Below are positions 18,504 to 29,005 of a stretch of 64,000 nt of DNA, piece by piece. The stretch is taken from NCBI RefSeq assembly GCF_000372725.1, contig NW_005195300.1, positions 38,915-102,914 on the forward strand, in the 5' to 3' direction. Every line of letters begins with the position of its first letter. Within the stretch, counting starts at the first letter, position 1. The translations under genes were made by a program, and so were the position numbers. The notes beneath the pieces are model-generated. The model was not told the DNA's origin and searched no databases. It saw only the letters and a list, made by a program, of their open reading frames with translations. Source of the stretch: Emiliania huxleyi CCMP1516 (Eukaryota > Haptophyta > Isochrysidales > Noelaerhabdaceae).

Positions 18504-19880
18504 TGGACGTGGACGTTGTCCTCTGGCGGTGTTGTGTCGTAGGGTACTGCTATAACTGGTTAAGAGTTTCATGTGCTTGCGCGCGTACGCACATGGGGCG
18601 CACGACGGATCAGTCCGCGCCTGTGGACTGAGCCGCGCCTGTGGGCTGGCCGTGCACGGCACATGGGCGTCGGTGTGTGTGCTCTCTCGCGCGGAGAGAG
18701 ATGCGGTGTGTTTGACTCGCTCGGTGCCGCGAGCGAGAGGGGAGGGCGAGACGCCGCGCTGGGTATTAATCAGAGTGTTAGTCAAATAATCCTCGCACAC
18801 CACGACTCGCGCATAAACCACGACTCGACCCACAGGGAGAGTGCGTGCGCTGCGACGGACCCAGCCGGCACCGGCAGTGCGGACACAGTGCGAGTTGCGA
18901 TGACTACCGACGCACAAGCACACCACGCGACGTAGTCTGCAACACCGCGCGGCTGGACACCACACACTTCACCGGTAGGACTCACTGGGTCGGACACGCG
19001 CGCCGTGCAGCGGCAACCGAAGATGCCGAGAAGCCCCGCCCGAAGCTCCGAACCATGTGCTGTGGTCGCTGCCACGCCAACCGCGCGGCCGGCCCGGGCG
19101 CAAGCCGTGACGACTGATCGCGGCGGCAGCGCCGCGCGCCCTCGTGCCGCGGTGCGCGCCGCTCGCGCCGCGCCAAGGGAGGTCTTCAGCCTGCGGCGCG
19201 CTCACCCGCAGCGCTGCCGGGCGTGCCCATAAAAATGCGCCGCCTCTGGACGTCTCTGCCGCCTCCAAGGCGACCGACGCCACGAGTGATATGCGCGACG
19301 CCACCGTGAGACGTCTGGACGGCTCGCTGCGACCTCAAGGCCAGCCTCGCCGCCCGCCGTGAGCGCCAAAAAAGCGTCAACCGCGCAACCGCGCAACCGA
19401 GAGAGAGCCGCCGAGACGCTTCAGCGACCCGCCAGGAGCCGGGCCGAGGCCTGTCCGAAGCCGCATGCCGCTCGAGTCGGTCGCCCGGCGCACCCTGGGA
19501 GGCGCCCGTCGAAGCCAAAGCTGTGCTGGGGACACGGCCGGATCAGCCTCGTACGAGCGGGGCGGTAGCCTTGCTTCATCTTCACACCGGAGTACTGGTG
19601 CATCCAGCCCTCACACACAGAGTCTGGCTCTGCTGTGAAAACGAAAGAGGACGTACGCGCCTACTTTCAAGACAACGCGTTCTACGACGTGCCTATGGCT
19701 GAGCCGCCCAATGGCGCTCGCCCACTTGCCTACCACAGCCGAGCGCCTCGCGCCCGGCTCTGGGCCCCGCGACAACGCTTCGCGCAGTCTTGACAATGGA
19801 AACCGACCGGCTCCGCTCCTGCCAGCGGGCCGTCTTGCTTCTGCGACGATTCTGACAGAAAAGTTTTGTCGGCCAAGTTG
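18504..19880. other. Stretch without a recognised gene
   Basis: Open frames exist on both strands but none shows a domain, a signal peptide or coding-like composition that survives comparison with its shadow frames. A few T-rich and CA-rich patches. No repeat family was recognised. Confidence 0.4.
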
Positions 19881-19891
19881 CTTTCAATGCA

Positions 19892-20101
19892 GCGGAAGCG
19901 GAGGAAGGCCGACGAGGCAACATCGTGCACGCGGGACTGATCTACGGCTTCTGGGAGGTTGGCGAGGGTTTCGGTAGTGAGGAGTGGAAGCGCGGCTGCT
20001 ACCACGCGTGCGTGCGAGGCGAGGCAGCGGCGGTTGAGAACGCAATAGGACATGCGCTAGAGAAGCTGGTCCAGGAACTAGCGGACGTTTACCACGCCTA
20101 G
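19892..20101 (+). CDS. 3' exon of an unknown gene
   Basis: After the acceptor-like TTTCAATGCAG, an open frame reads AEAEEGRRGNIVHAGLIYGF, then WEVGEGFGSEEWKRGCYHAC, then AVENAIGHALEKLVQELADV, and stops at 20101. The amphipathic C-terminal helix and balanced composition indicate real coding sequence. Upstream, VKTKEDVRAYFQDNAFYDVP (about 19630-19690) may be an earlier exon. Family not recognised. Confidence 0.4.
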   Translation, partial: AEAEEGRRGNIVHAGLIYGFWEVGEGFGSEEWKRGCYHACVRGEAAAVENAIGHALEKLVQELADVYHA

Positions 20102-20231
20102 GCGTAATTCATGAAACCACAGGAGTTTTCTTTTTTCTGTTTCTCGGGCAGCGCAATCAGCTGTTCATCGGCGCGAGGGAGGCACCGTCGCCGCACCAAC
20201 CGCTGCTCCGTCTCGTCCGTCTCCGACTGCC

Positions 20232-23200
20232 ATGCTGCAAGTCGCTGTCCTCCTCACTGCCCTGAGCCGGCCTGCGCTCGTCGCGCCGAGGCCGCCCGCG
20301 CCGCTGCGGTCCCGCGCGCCCGTCGCCACGGCGCCGGCGCCGGCCTCGCTGCTCGGCAAGGCGGCGCGGATGGTGCGCGGCGACCCGACCATCCAGTACG
20401 AGACCATCACGTGCTCGGACATCGACGAGGAGGAGTGCCTCGCGCTCTGCGACGAGGAGACGGGCTGCTCCATTGTCGCGCCCAGCGCCGCGCTCCGCAC
20501 GCTCAAGATCGGCGTCTACTTTGCGCTCTGGTTCGCGCTCTCGACGGGCTACAACATCGCGAACAAGGTGCGGCTCAACGCGATCGCACTGCCGTGGTGC
20601 CACTCAGCCGCCTCGCTCGGCGTCGGCTCAGCCTTCGTCTCCTTCCTCTGGGCTACCGGCCTGCGCAAGCGGCCGTCGCTGCCGCGCGCCGCAGTGGCGA
20701 CGCTGCTCCCAATCTCCTTTCTGCACGCGCTCGGCCACATCGGCGCCGTGGTGTCGGCGGGCGCGGGCGCCGTCTCCTTCACGCAGATCGTCAAGGCCGC
20801 CGACTTCGCCTGCACCGCCGTGTGTAGTTCGCAGTCGTTCTGAACCCATCCATCCATCAGTTTGTTCGTGGTAGGCTGCCGAGCCAGTCTGCACGGCACT
20901 CCTCTCGTGGGGCAGCTCGCGGGTAGATGCCCCACACGCCTCTGCCGCTGGTCCAGCGAGCACGCACTCTGCGCCACTCTGCGCCACTCTGCGCCGACGA
21001 CGTGGCGCAATTTCCCTGAGACTTCTCGGAAACCTTCTCGGAACCTGCCTGCAGGCATCCTCGGCGCCACAATCTCCGCGCCGGCGTTCCCTCGCCCTCG
21101 CGCCGATCTGCTATAGTATACTGAGCATTCTGATCGCGGCTCTACTACACACCATAGGCCGCCCTCGCCCTAGTGCCGATCTGCTATAGTATACTCAGCA
21201 TTCCATTGCGAGTCCACTGTCTCATAGGCCGCTCTCGCCCTCGTGCCGATCGTCGCGGGCGTGGCGCTCGCTTCGGTGAGCGAGCTCTCTTTCACGTGGC
21301 TCTCCTTCTCGGGCGCGAGATCTAGCCGAGATCTCGCCGAGGTCTAGCCGAGGTCCAGCCGAGAGCCAGCCGAGAGCCAGCCGAGAGCCAGCCGAGATCT
21401 AGCTGAGATCCAGCCGAGATCTAGCCGAGATCCAGCCGAGAGCCAGCCGAGAGCCAGCCGAGAGCCAGCCGAGATCTAGCCGAGATCTAGCCGCGAGTAC
21501 AGTAGCTCCGTCTCTTTGAGCGGCGCGACGCCCTCCAATCACCAGCTCCATCTCATGTAGTGTCTCCCGTAGTCGCGCGACGCTCTCACGCGGTGCACCC
21601 ATCATGTAGCGTCTCCCGTCACCGCCGAGATCCAGCCGAGACCTAGCCAGCCGAGAGATTGGCTGAGAGCCATCCGCGGCTTGCTTCCACCTCCGCGAGT
21701 AGCGTAGCGACGCGCTCCAATCTCCGCCGCTCGGATGGGACTGCACAGAGGCGGTCCTCCCAAACCCGACCCAACCCAACGCTCTCATGGCATGTAGTGT
21801 CTCCCGTCACCGCCGCTCGGATGTGGCTGCACAGAGGCGGTCTCCCCAACCCAACCCAACCTCCGCAGGCGCGATGCTCTCCAATCTCGCCTTCGCAACA
21901 CGCAACATCCTGTCGCGCGCCTCGATGGACCGGCCAAAGGGGAAGAACATGACGCCCGAGAACCTCTTCGGCGCGCCCCCGCGGACACACTAGTCTCAGC
22001 ACGGGGCCAGGGGGCCCTCACTAGCTGCACTCGGGCTCACTCCCACTGCGCCTTCGGTGGGGGTGGACTGGCGCGTAAACGGAGAGTCGCGGAGTCGCGC
22101 GCCTCCCACCAAGGAAGGGCTACGCAGTACCCCTCACCGGTGCACGGGGCCAGGCCAAGCCCCTCCGGCCCCTCCGGCGGAGTGAGTCAGAGTGCAGGTA
22201 GTGAGGCGTCTTTGGGCACGGGGTGAGGATGGGTGTCCGCGGGGCGGGCCAGAGAGGGTTAGGGGGGATGTCTCTCTCCTTTGTGGGGTCAACAAGGAGG
22301 CGAAAGAATTGATGTTTTCTAAGCGAAAATTAGGATTTCGACCCCGGGGCTTGNNNNNNNNNNNNNNNNNNNNNNNNNNNNNNNNNNNNNNNNNNNNNNN
22401 NNNNNNNNNNNNNNNNNNNNNNNNNNNNNNNNNNNNNNNNNNNNNNNNNNNNNCACCCCCCCCCCCCCCTCCCCTCAACCCCCCCCCCTCCCCCGCCAGG
22501 CGTCCTCACCGTCATGTCCTTCCTGTGGGCCCTCCCCTGCGCCATCCTCATCGAGGGAACCACACACGCCGACACGCGGCCGCCGGACACCCCCATCTCC
22601 TCCTCCCGACCCACCGCACCCTCTCTCTTCCTAGGCCCCACCGCCCTGGCGAAGTGGAGCGCCGCGACGGCGGTCAAGCCGGTGTGTGTGCCAGAGACCC
22701 CGCGCCCGAGATTGGCCCGGGATTGGCCCGAGATGAAGCGGGGGGCGGTGGAGATGCGTGAGGCGGCCTACATGCTCAATACCGCACCACCCACGGGAGT
22801 GAACCCACACTGGATTCGGTACTCTGGGGGTACGGTAGGCGTCGTACATCCTCCAGTACACGGTCTCGACCGGCCTCTACTTTTACCTCTACAACGAGGC
22901 TCGAGAGAGTCCCTCGCGGCTCCCTCTCGGCTCCCTCTCGGCTGCCTCTCTCGGCTATCTCTCGGCTCCCTCTCGGCTGCCTCTCGGCTGCCTCTCGGCT
23001 CCCTCTCGGCTCCCTCTTGGCTCCCTCTCGGCTCCCTCTCGGCACCCTCTCGGCTCCCTCTTGGCTCCCTCTTGGCTCCCTCTCGGCTCCCTCTCGGCTT
23101 CCTCTCGGCTTCCTCTCGGCTTCCTCTCGGCTTCCTCTCGGCTCGCCTAGGCCCACCACGGCTACCTCTCGGCTCAGCCCTCCGACCTCTCCGGACGCAG

Positions 23201-23868
23201 GTTGCGATGCTCGCGCTGAACAACGTCAACCCGGTGACACACGCGGTCGCAAACACGCTCAAGCGCGCCGCCACCCTGCCCGCCGGTGTCGCCCCCTGCA
23301 CACACACCTGTTTTCGAGGTCCAGCTCCGTGTTGCAGCCGCGTCCCTTCTCCCCGCCCGCGCGGCGTGCGGCCTTTGCGCGTTCTCGCTGGTGGAGCGCG
23401 GCGTGTTTTCTTTTCCCCGTAGGCGTGTCGTGATCCTGCTCGCGTGCGTCGTCTTCTTCAAGACGCCGATGACGCCGCTCTGCATCGCCGGCTCGACGGT
23501 GCGAGATTCGCCGAGATTCGCCGAGATTCGCCGAGATTCGCCGAGATTCGCCGGCTCGTCGGTGTGAGATTCGCCGAGATTCGCCGAGATTCGCCGAGAT
23601 TCGCCGGCTCGTCGGTGCGAGATTCGCCGAGAGCCGCCGAGAGTCGCGGAGAGTAGCCGCGAGCAGCCGAGAGCAGCGAGAGCAGCCGCGCCGCCGCGCG
23701 GACGCCGCTCTGGGGGGGGGGGGGGTTGGCGCTGCGTTAGGACGGCGTCTCTTCACAGCAGGCTCGGTGTCGGACTAGGTGGCGATCGTCGGCTCCTACC
23801 TCTACTCGATGGCCAAGGGGCGCGAGAAGGCGCTGGCCAAGGCCGCCGCCAAGAAGGGGGCGGCATGA
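20232..23868 (+). CDS. Plastid triose-phosphate/phosphate translocator
   Basis: About ten exons rebuilt by homology. Exon 1 (20232-20795) has a signal peptide, a transit-like SRPALVAPRPPAPLRSRAPV, then LKIGVYFALWFALSTGYNIA and HALGHIGAVVSAGAGAVSFT. Exon 2 starts at 20875 (AAEPVCTALLS). Later exons: 21228-21312 (LVPIVAGVALASVSELSFTW), 21869-21970 (AMLSNLAFATRNILSR), 22500 on (VLTVMSFLWALPCAILIEG), about 22637-22694, about 22838-22900 (YILQYTVSTGLYFYLYNE), 23200 on (LNNVNPVTHAVANTLK), 23424 on (RVVILLACVVFFKTPMTP), and 23779-23868 (VAIVGSYLYSMAKGREKALA). NPVTHxVxNxxKR and FFxTPM are hallmark blocks. It exchanges triose phosphate or related sugar phosphates for phosphate across the plastid envelope. 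Several donors are GC (AAG|GCCGCC, TCGG|GCGCG, TTCG|GCGCG, AACGAG|GCTCG), and one seems to be GA. An assembly gap lies in intron 4. One short membrane stretch after exon 2 was not located. Confidence 0.85.
21098..21240 (+). repeat. Intronic partial copies of the next exon's start
   Basis: CGCCCTCGCCCTNGTGCCGATC occurs twice as partial copies (about 21090-21113 and 21161-21184), each followed by TGCTATAGTATACT, before the true exon start at 21228. The period is about 71 bp. Confidence 0.7.
21313..21660. repeat. GCCGAGA-type minisatellite in translocator intron
   Basis: Degenerate 11-bp units (CCAGCCGAGAT, CTAGCCGAGAT) from about 21320 to 21500, then looser copies to 21660. Confidence 0.7.
22354..22453. 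other. Assembly gap
   Basis: Exactly 100 N, a placeholder of unknown true length, inside the phosphate translocator. Exons of the same gene lie on both sides, so the join is consistent. Confidence 0.99.
22908..23152. repeat. CTCTCGGCTCC minisatellite in translocator intron
   Basis: About twenty 11-bp units (CTCTCGGCTCC / CTCTCGGCTGC / CTCTCGGCTTC) form most of the intron after the YLYNE exon, whose donor is GAG|GCTCG. Confidence 0.9.
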
Positions 23869-24471
23869 CCATGAGCCACCGCGCGGCTTGCCGCAGCGGT
23901 CGCGCCGCGCCGGGTATTGCTACGTCAGTAGGTCCCGCGGCGTTTGGGTCTTGCTCCAGCGCCCATAGGGTGGCCTTGATTGCGCGCCGCCTCCCGGACG
24001 AGGGAGGGCGGCGCGCCCTATTTGCCGCGCGCTGGCTTGTGTACAGACGGCGTTATGGCCCCTCTCTTCACGCCGGAAATTTCTAAAAAAGAAAGGTGTT
24101 CCACGGCGGGGAAGCGGGGGGCCGGGGCGCCGTCCCCGCCGACTCGTCGGCCGCTGGGGCTGGGGGGGCGGGCGAGGGGGTGGGGGCTGGGCGTGGGGGA
24201 GCGGGACAGGATCTTGGAGTGTTTGGACGCGCGCCAAAACGGTCCGTAATTCTAATTGGCCATGTGTATCCAACCCCCGCCGCGCTTTTTTCTTAGAGAA
24301 GCAAGCGTTGCGAGTCCGAGGAGTTGCTGTACGCTTCCTGTAACGTACGCGCTGATGCGCGCGAGACGGAATATTCTGACATGTAGTACGGAGGGCGACG
24401 GGCGGAGGACACGAGTAGTGGAGACGCCTGGCCAGCGCTCAACATAGGTAGACCGTGTCACGCCTCTGCTC

Positions 24472-27400
24472 TCAAAGCATCTTCTCCCCCGAGCTCTGGC
24501 TGGGCTCGCCACCCTGCTTCGGAAGAAGCTTGGTGCACCCATAGGCGAGACCCGCTACCAACAACGTCAGCAGCGCCACGACGCCCACCATGAGGGCCCA
24601 AAGCGGGATCGCCGAGGCGGGACCGCTCGCGCTGCAACCGCCCGCATCCTGCTCGGTCAAAGCCGCCATCTCGTTCACCAGGTCGGCGAAAAAGGGGGCC
24701 CAGGGGCTGAGGAGCTCAAGAGGGATGGGCTCGTCGAGCAGGGTTCTCTCGAGAAAGTCCATCCCCCTCGCGACCCCCTCGCTGATGTCGAGAGCTTCCA
24801 CAGTCGCACTCAGCGTGGGCGCGCCGCCACTCACCCGCGCGTGCACGCAGGAGACGCCTCCCATCACATCGCCGACACTCAGCATCCACGGCCGCACCGC
24901 GCCGCGAGCCGCGAAGCCAGCATCGTCGGCGGGGTAGAGGCGGAGCGGTGCCGCGACGGATACGTCACGGAGCCGCAAGCGCGCCGACGTCTTGATCGTG
25001 GTCTCGGAGCCAAGCTGCGACTGCTTCTTTGGCAGGAGCAGCTCCAGCGACACGCGTGCGTCCAGGTACTTGAGCGTAAGGTGGGCCGTGTCTCCCCCTC
25101 CCTCCACCTCTAGCTTCGTCAGCGGGGCGTGGAGCCGTGTCTCGAGCGTCACGTCTGACACGCGGATCGACGGGCGGTCTGCATTCGGGAGGAGACGATA
25201 CAACGCGCTGGCACCCACGGATGACTTCCACGTCGCGCCGTCAAGGAGGGTGCCTGTCGGCGCCAGCCGGAGCGCCTCATCGCCAAACCTGAGGAATATG
25301 GGCTGCAGCGCGGCCAGGTCGGCCATCGACAGACCGAAATTGACCACCATGCCAAAGGCGTGGCCGACCCCGAGCCAATTCATCCACGACCCTGATGGAG
25401 ACGATGCTTCCCCGTCTCCAGCGTCGCGGGCGAGTGTCTCGCTACCGCACGGCCGCACGCTGGCGCACTCCTCGGCGGTGAGCAGCTGTCGCAACACCGA
25501 GCCACTCAACGCGTGCGTCAGCGATGCACTCCCCGCCACGCCGCTGGCCGGCAAAGCATTGACGTTCGTGAGGACGAACCCGAGCAGTTCGTTGAAGAAG
25601 GCAGCCGCGTCCTCTTCCCAGTCACCACCAGCGGCACGCGCATGAATGTTGACGTCCCCATCGACGCTAAAGTCCTGCAGCCCGAGCTTGAGCAGCGCGC
25701 AGGCGAAGATCGAGGCGCCCTTTTGCATGTGGAGGAGCGAGCTCTGCGTGCTCGTGGTGAAGTTCTTGCCCACCATGCCAAACTGAATACGCTGCTTGAT
25801 GGCCTTGGACGGGTCGAGCTCGTAGCCCCGCGCTTGGCTGCCGCCAAGGCGCGGCCCCTCCGGCTCCGCCGTCGGCAGCCATATGAAGTTTGCGGCCGCT
25901 CGCACCTCGAGGAATTCAAAGTCCAGCGTGGCGTTGAGGTCGTAGCCAAAAATCAAGCTCATGAAGGAGCTATCTGCGACCGTCAGGTTCAGCTCAACTA
26001 GCTCGAACTGCGCCAGGCCCGACTCGGTGCGCGGCGCGGCGTCGACGACGATGCCGCCTCCGCTGCTGGTGAGCGGACTGCTGCCGAGCATGGCCTCCGC
26101 CAGGGCTGCGAGCGCCGGCGTATCGAGCACAAGCTCGGTTGCGCGCGGCTCGTCGTTTCGGGGCGGCCGTGCCTCGCCCATCCGGTGGAAGACTGAGAGT
26201 GGCGAGAACGGCCCGCTGAGCACCGTTTCGGAGACAAGGTTGAATAGGCGGCAGCCCTCCGAGAAGACACATCCCGCGCCGCCGTCGGCCGACTCGTTGC
26301 GTGGCTCCGGCGGGGTAGCCAGCTTCGTGTGCCGTGGGAAATTCTGCTTGACGATCGCCTCCACGAGACCCGTACGTATCATCGGCGTCACAGCACGCAT
26401 CAGCTCGTTGGTGAATCCCGTGTTTGAGGACTGCTCCGTGTCAAACACGTGGACCTCGAGCCGCCCGATCGACATGCCCGCCACCGGACAGCGCATGTCG
26501 AGGGGCCGGCAGGAGCAGCTCTTCGTCGGCTTGCACGCCGGGTCTGCAAAGCCCAAGTTCTGGATCAGGTTACCGTCATCGTCGGCCTCGAAGCCAACAA
26601 AAATCTCCGCGCCGATCTTGATGTCGCCGAGGTCGATGGTCATGCTCGAGTCCGACAGGTGGTGCGCGACCAGGCCCGACGCCTCGTCGCCATGGATCAC
26701 CGCCGTGCAGGTCATCTCCTTGATGTGTATGGCGATGCGCAGCCTCCGGCCCGAGTCGGGTGACGTTTGACTCAGCAGACTCGAGTCCTTCTCGACAAAG
26801 GCCTCGGCGCTGAATGGCGCGCGGCGGATGTAGGAGCACACCAGGTGCGACGCGACGAGGCTCTTGATCTTGATCGTGCCAGACAGAGGGATCTCCACCT
26901 CGACCCAGTTCGAGTTCCCCCACCCGTCGAAATACGCGTTTGGCAACGGGAGCGTCTCCTGCCCCCCAAACAGCTCCAGCAGCGGGCCGAGCAGGCACTG
27001 TGGCCGAGCGCCCCACCACGGAGGGCCGATGACCCAGCATCCTGGCGGTGGCCCGTTTGCACTGCTCTTCTTGTTGGAGGGCGGGTGCCACGTCGCGTCG
27101 CAGCTGGCGGTGCCTGGTGGCGTGCGTGGCGGCCGCGGCGGTAGAGGAGGAGGCCTGGGCGATATTGGTGGGCGCGGTGGCGGTTTGGGCGGTGGCGGTG
27201 ACGGTCCGCGCTCGAAGGAGAGCCGCACGTCGAGATAGCGCGAGTCTCCGCCTGACAGGCGGGCAGTATAGGGGCCGCTGCCTGTGGCGGCAAGCAAAGG
27301 CACGGAGGCAGAACAGCAGAGCGAGTCGTGGAGCCCCAAGTTGTCGACGTCGAACAGCTCAAACGTGACTTGGGTGTCCTCCCACACCACGACGTCCGGA

Positions 27401-27732
27401 AACGTGGCGCAGCAGTGACTCCAGTACGCGGTGGGCGGCCCATCACGCAAGTCGTTCATCATCGACCCCAGAATCGAGGAGCTACAGCGGTGTGCTCGCT
27501 CGCAGTATCGCCCGTCGCAATCGTATCCGAACTTCAATTTGACGGCCCAATCGGGGGCGGTGCCCCAGTCCATGTTGGGCAGCCCGAGGCCGTGGACGTC
27601 GAGCACGCAGATCTGCAAGTCGTCGAGAGAGATCAAATCGGGGAAGACCGGAGGCAGGCCGCGTGCACGCGGCCCTGCGTCACTCACCGTCAGATTTGCG
27701 ACCGGGTCGGACCAAACGGGGAGAGCGCTCAT
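24472..27732 (-). CDS. Large single-pass protein with C2-like head and Pro-rich linker
   Basis: Intronless, 1086 residues from MSALPVWSDPVANL. Residues about 38-185 (LDDLQICVLDVHGLGLPNMD ... DVVVWEDTQVTFELFDVDNL) look like a C2-type beta-sandwich with acidic loops. A rod of about 25 residues (PPPPKPPPRPPISPRPPP) follows, then about 800 residues of ectodomain with scattered Cys (DPACKPTKSCSCRPLDMRCP). Near the end, AIPLWALMVGVVALLTLLVA is a clear transmembrane helix followed by a short basic tail. No enzyme motif was recognised. Probably a cell-surface or vesicle protein. No signal peptide is visible at the chosen ATG; an unseen upstream exon could supply one. The 3' end converges on the translocator. 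Confidence 0.7.
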   Translation of the reverse strand: MSALPVWSDPVANLTVSDAGPRARGLPPVFPDLISLDDLQICVLDVHGLGLPNMDWGTAPDWAVKLKFGYDCDGRYCERAHRCSSSILGSMMNDLRDGPPTAYWSHCCATFPDVVVWEDTQVTFELFDVDNLGLHDSLCCSASVPLLAATGSGPYTARLSGGDSRYLDVRLSFERGPSPPPPKPPPRPPISPRPPPLPPRPPRTPPGTASCDATWHPPSNKKSSANGPPPGCWVIGPPWWGARPQCLLGPLLELFGGQETLPLPNAYFDGWGNSNWVEVEIPLSGTIKIKSLVASHLVCSYIRRAPFSAEAFVEKDSSLLSQTSPDSGRRLRIAIHIKEMTCTAVIHGDEASGLVAHHLSDSSMTIDLGDIKIGAEIFVGFEADDDGNLIQNLGFADPACKPTKSCSCRPLDMRCPVAGMSIGRLEVHVFDTEQSSNTGFTNELMRAVTPMIRTGLVEAIVKQNFPRHTKLATPPEPRNESADGGAGCVFSEGCRLFNLVSETVLSGPFSPLSVFHRMGEARPPRNDEPRATELVLDTPALAALAEAMLGSSPLTSSGGGIVVDAAPRTESGLAQFELVELNLTVADSSFMSLIFGYDLNATLDFEFLEVRAAANFIWLPTAEPEGPRLGGSQARGYELDPSKAIKQRIQFGMVGKNFTTSTQSSLLHMQKGASIFACALLKLGLQDFSVDGDVNIHARAAGGDWEEDAAAFFNELLGFVLTNVNALPASGVAGSASLTHALSGSVLRQLLTAEECASVRPCGSETLARDAGDGEASSPSGSWMNWLGVGHAFGMVVNFGLSMADLAALQPIFLRFGDEALRLAPTGTLLDGATWKSSVGASALYRLLPNADRPSIRVSDVTLETRLHAPLTKLEVEGGGDTAHLTLKYLDARVSLELLLPKKQSQLGSETTIKTSARLRLRDVSVAAPLRLYPADDAGFAARGAVRPWMLSVGDVMGGVSCVHARVSGGAPTLSATVEALDISEGVARGMDFLERTLLDEPIPLELLSPWAPFFADLVNEMAALTEQDAGGCSASGPASAIPLWALMVGVVALLTLLVAGLAYGCTKLLPKQGGEPSQSSGEKML

Positions 27733-28049
27733 GCGGGGCGACGACAGAGGACGCACGTCTCGCGCCGATAAATTTTGGGGTACAAAAAAGATCCTCGCCG
27801 CCGTGCCTGTGGAGAAAAATGACTTCTCTCGCTCTCAAACTAAAAGAGTCGCAGTTCCCTTGCTCCAAGCGCTTGCGTTTCGGCGGTAGTGATCTGATCA
27901 CCCGAATGCCACGTTCGGATGCAGTTCACCCTGGGGTATGTTCTCGAATGTTCGTAAAGATCCACAGCCTTGTTGAGAGGAAAATACGGCCCCATACACA
28001 CATGAAGAGGACTCTGGCGTAGCCGCACGAAGAACTCGGCGATGCCGCA

Positions 28050-28817
28050 ATGGTCAACCCGCGTGCGAAGCACGCGACACGACACAAATACCTGCTCAAA
28101 CGACTCGTCAAGACCCTTCGCTCGGCGTGGGGCATGCTCATCGAGATGGAGCCGACTGCACACCTCAGTTACAGTAACCCAAAACAACCTGACGTGGCGG
28201 CGGCGAACATCGGCAAAGGGCATGTGCGCCTCGTTGGCGACTTGAAACTCACGAGCTCGCTTGCGTGCAAGGGTGGCGATCGGCTCGGCTGGAAGGGGGC
28301 TTTTGTCGCCTTCGGCAACACCGAGCGGGCGCTGCTCGACTTAGTGTTAGGGCATGCTGCATGGCCGCGGCCGGGAGGGGGGGGGGAGGGGGGGAGGGAG
28401 GCGGAGGATGCAGAGGCGGAGGCGGCGGCGGCGGAAGAGGAGGAGGGGGAGAGTGAGGGGGAGGCGGAGGCGGGGGCACCTGTGACGGCCCGCTACGAGA
28501 AGGGCGAATACCGGTTCGCGCGGGAGAAGAATTGCGACCTGCGTTTGCTCGACTTCGAGACGTTCGGCGGCTTCGGGGACGGCGTCCGCAGAATTCTTCG
28601 GCAGGCGGCGGACCAGCTGAGTAACAAACTTTCGCACGCTCAGCACCTCGATGAGGTCACATGGACCACCAAGAACTGGCACGGGCTGCAGATGCAGCGC
28701 TTGTCTGTCGTTCTCCACACCGCCGTGGCGTGGCAGACGGTGAACGAGCTAGCGTGCGGGGACAGCGGCATTGTGCACGGAGCTAAGTGCATTGCCGTTC
28801 TTAACGGAGTCGCTTAG
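28050..28817 (+). CDS. Repeat-family ORF of unknown function
   Basis: 255 residues from MVNPRAKHATRHKYL. The N-terminal half has KGHVRLVGDLKLTSSLACKG. The middle is interrupted by a Gly/Glu low-complexity stretch (28370-28480). The C-terminal half reads NCDLRLLDFETFGGFGDGVR, LSHAQHLDEVTWTTKNWHGL and VVLHTAVAWQTVNELACG. Its last 200 bp and stop recur inverted at 60534-60740 with few differences, and a shorter diverged tail lies at 8350-8390, so it belongs to a dispersed family. R1 repeats follow directly. No match to a known transposase, reverse transcriptase or capsid could be seen. It might be the ORF of an undescribed mobile element or a retro-copied host gene. Confidence 0.5.
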   Translation: MVNPRAKHATRHKYLLKRLVKTLRSAWGMLIEMEPTAHLSYSNPKQPDVAAANIGKGHVRLVGDLKLTSSLACKGGDRLGWKGAFVAFGNTERALLDLVLGHAAWPRPGGGGEGGREAEDAEAEAAAAEEEEGESEGEAEAGAPVTARYEKGEYRFAREKNCDLRLLDFETFGGFGDGVRRILRQAADQLSNKLSHAQHLDEVTWTTKNWHGLQMQRLSVVLHTAVAWQTVNELACGDSGIVHGAKCIAVLNGVA

Positions 28818-29005
28818 GCGGCTCCGGTGGTGTGCCGGTGATAGTACTAGCACGCGCCAGTTCGCACCTGTGTCGAGCCTGTGTGCTCTGAGAGAGAGTT
28901 GTTTTGTTTAAACTCTGCGGCTCCGGTGGTGTGCCGGTGATAGTACTAGCACGCGCCAGTTCGCACCTGTGTCGAGCCTGTCTGCTGTGAGAGAGAGTTG
29001 TTTTG
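28818..29005 (+). repeat. R1 dispersed repeat, tandem double copy
   Basis: Two consecutive about 100-bp units. Each runs GGCTCCGGTGGTGTGCCGG, ...TACTAGCACGCGCCAG, ...GTGTCGAGCCTGTNTGCT, ...TGAGAGAGAGTTGTTTTG, TTTAAA. The first follows the stop of the repeat-family ORF. Same orientation as the coiled-coil gene at 29668. Confidence 0.85.

Noticed and set aside
20796-20843. Translocator exon 1 reading through to a stop (ACTAVCSSQSF) as a truncated protein
   Set aside because: AAEPVCTALLS with the expected family sequence follows at 20875 after a TAG acceptor, so the read-through is intron.
28249-28479. Pro-rich minus frame opposite the repeat-family ORF
   Set aside because: Antisense of a G-rich low-complexity insert.
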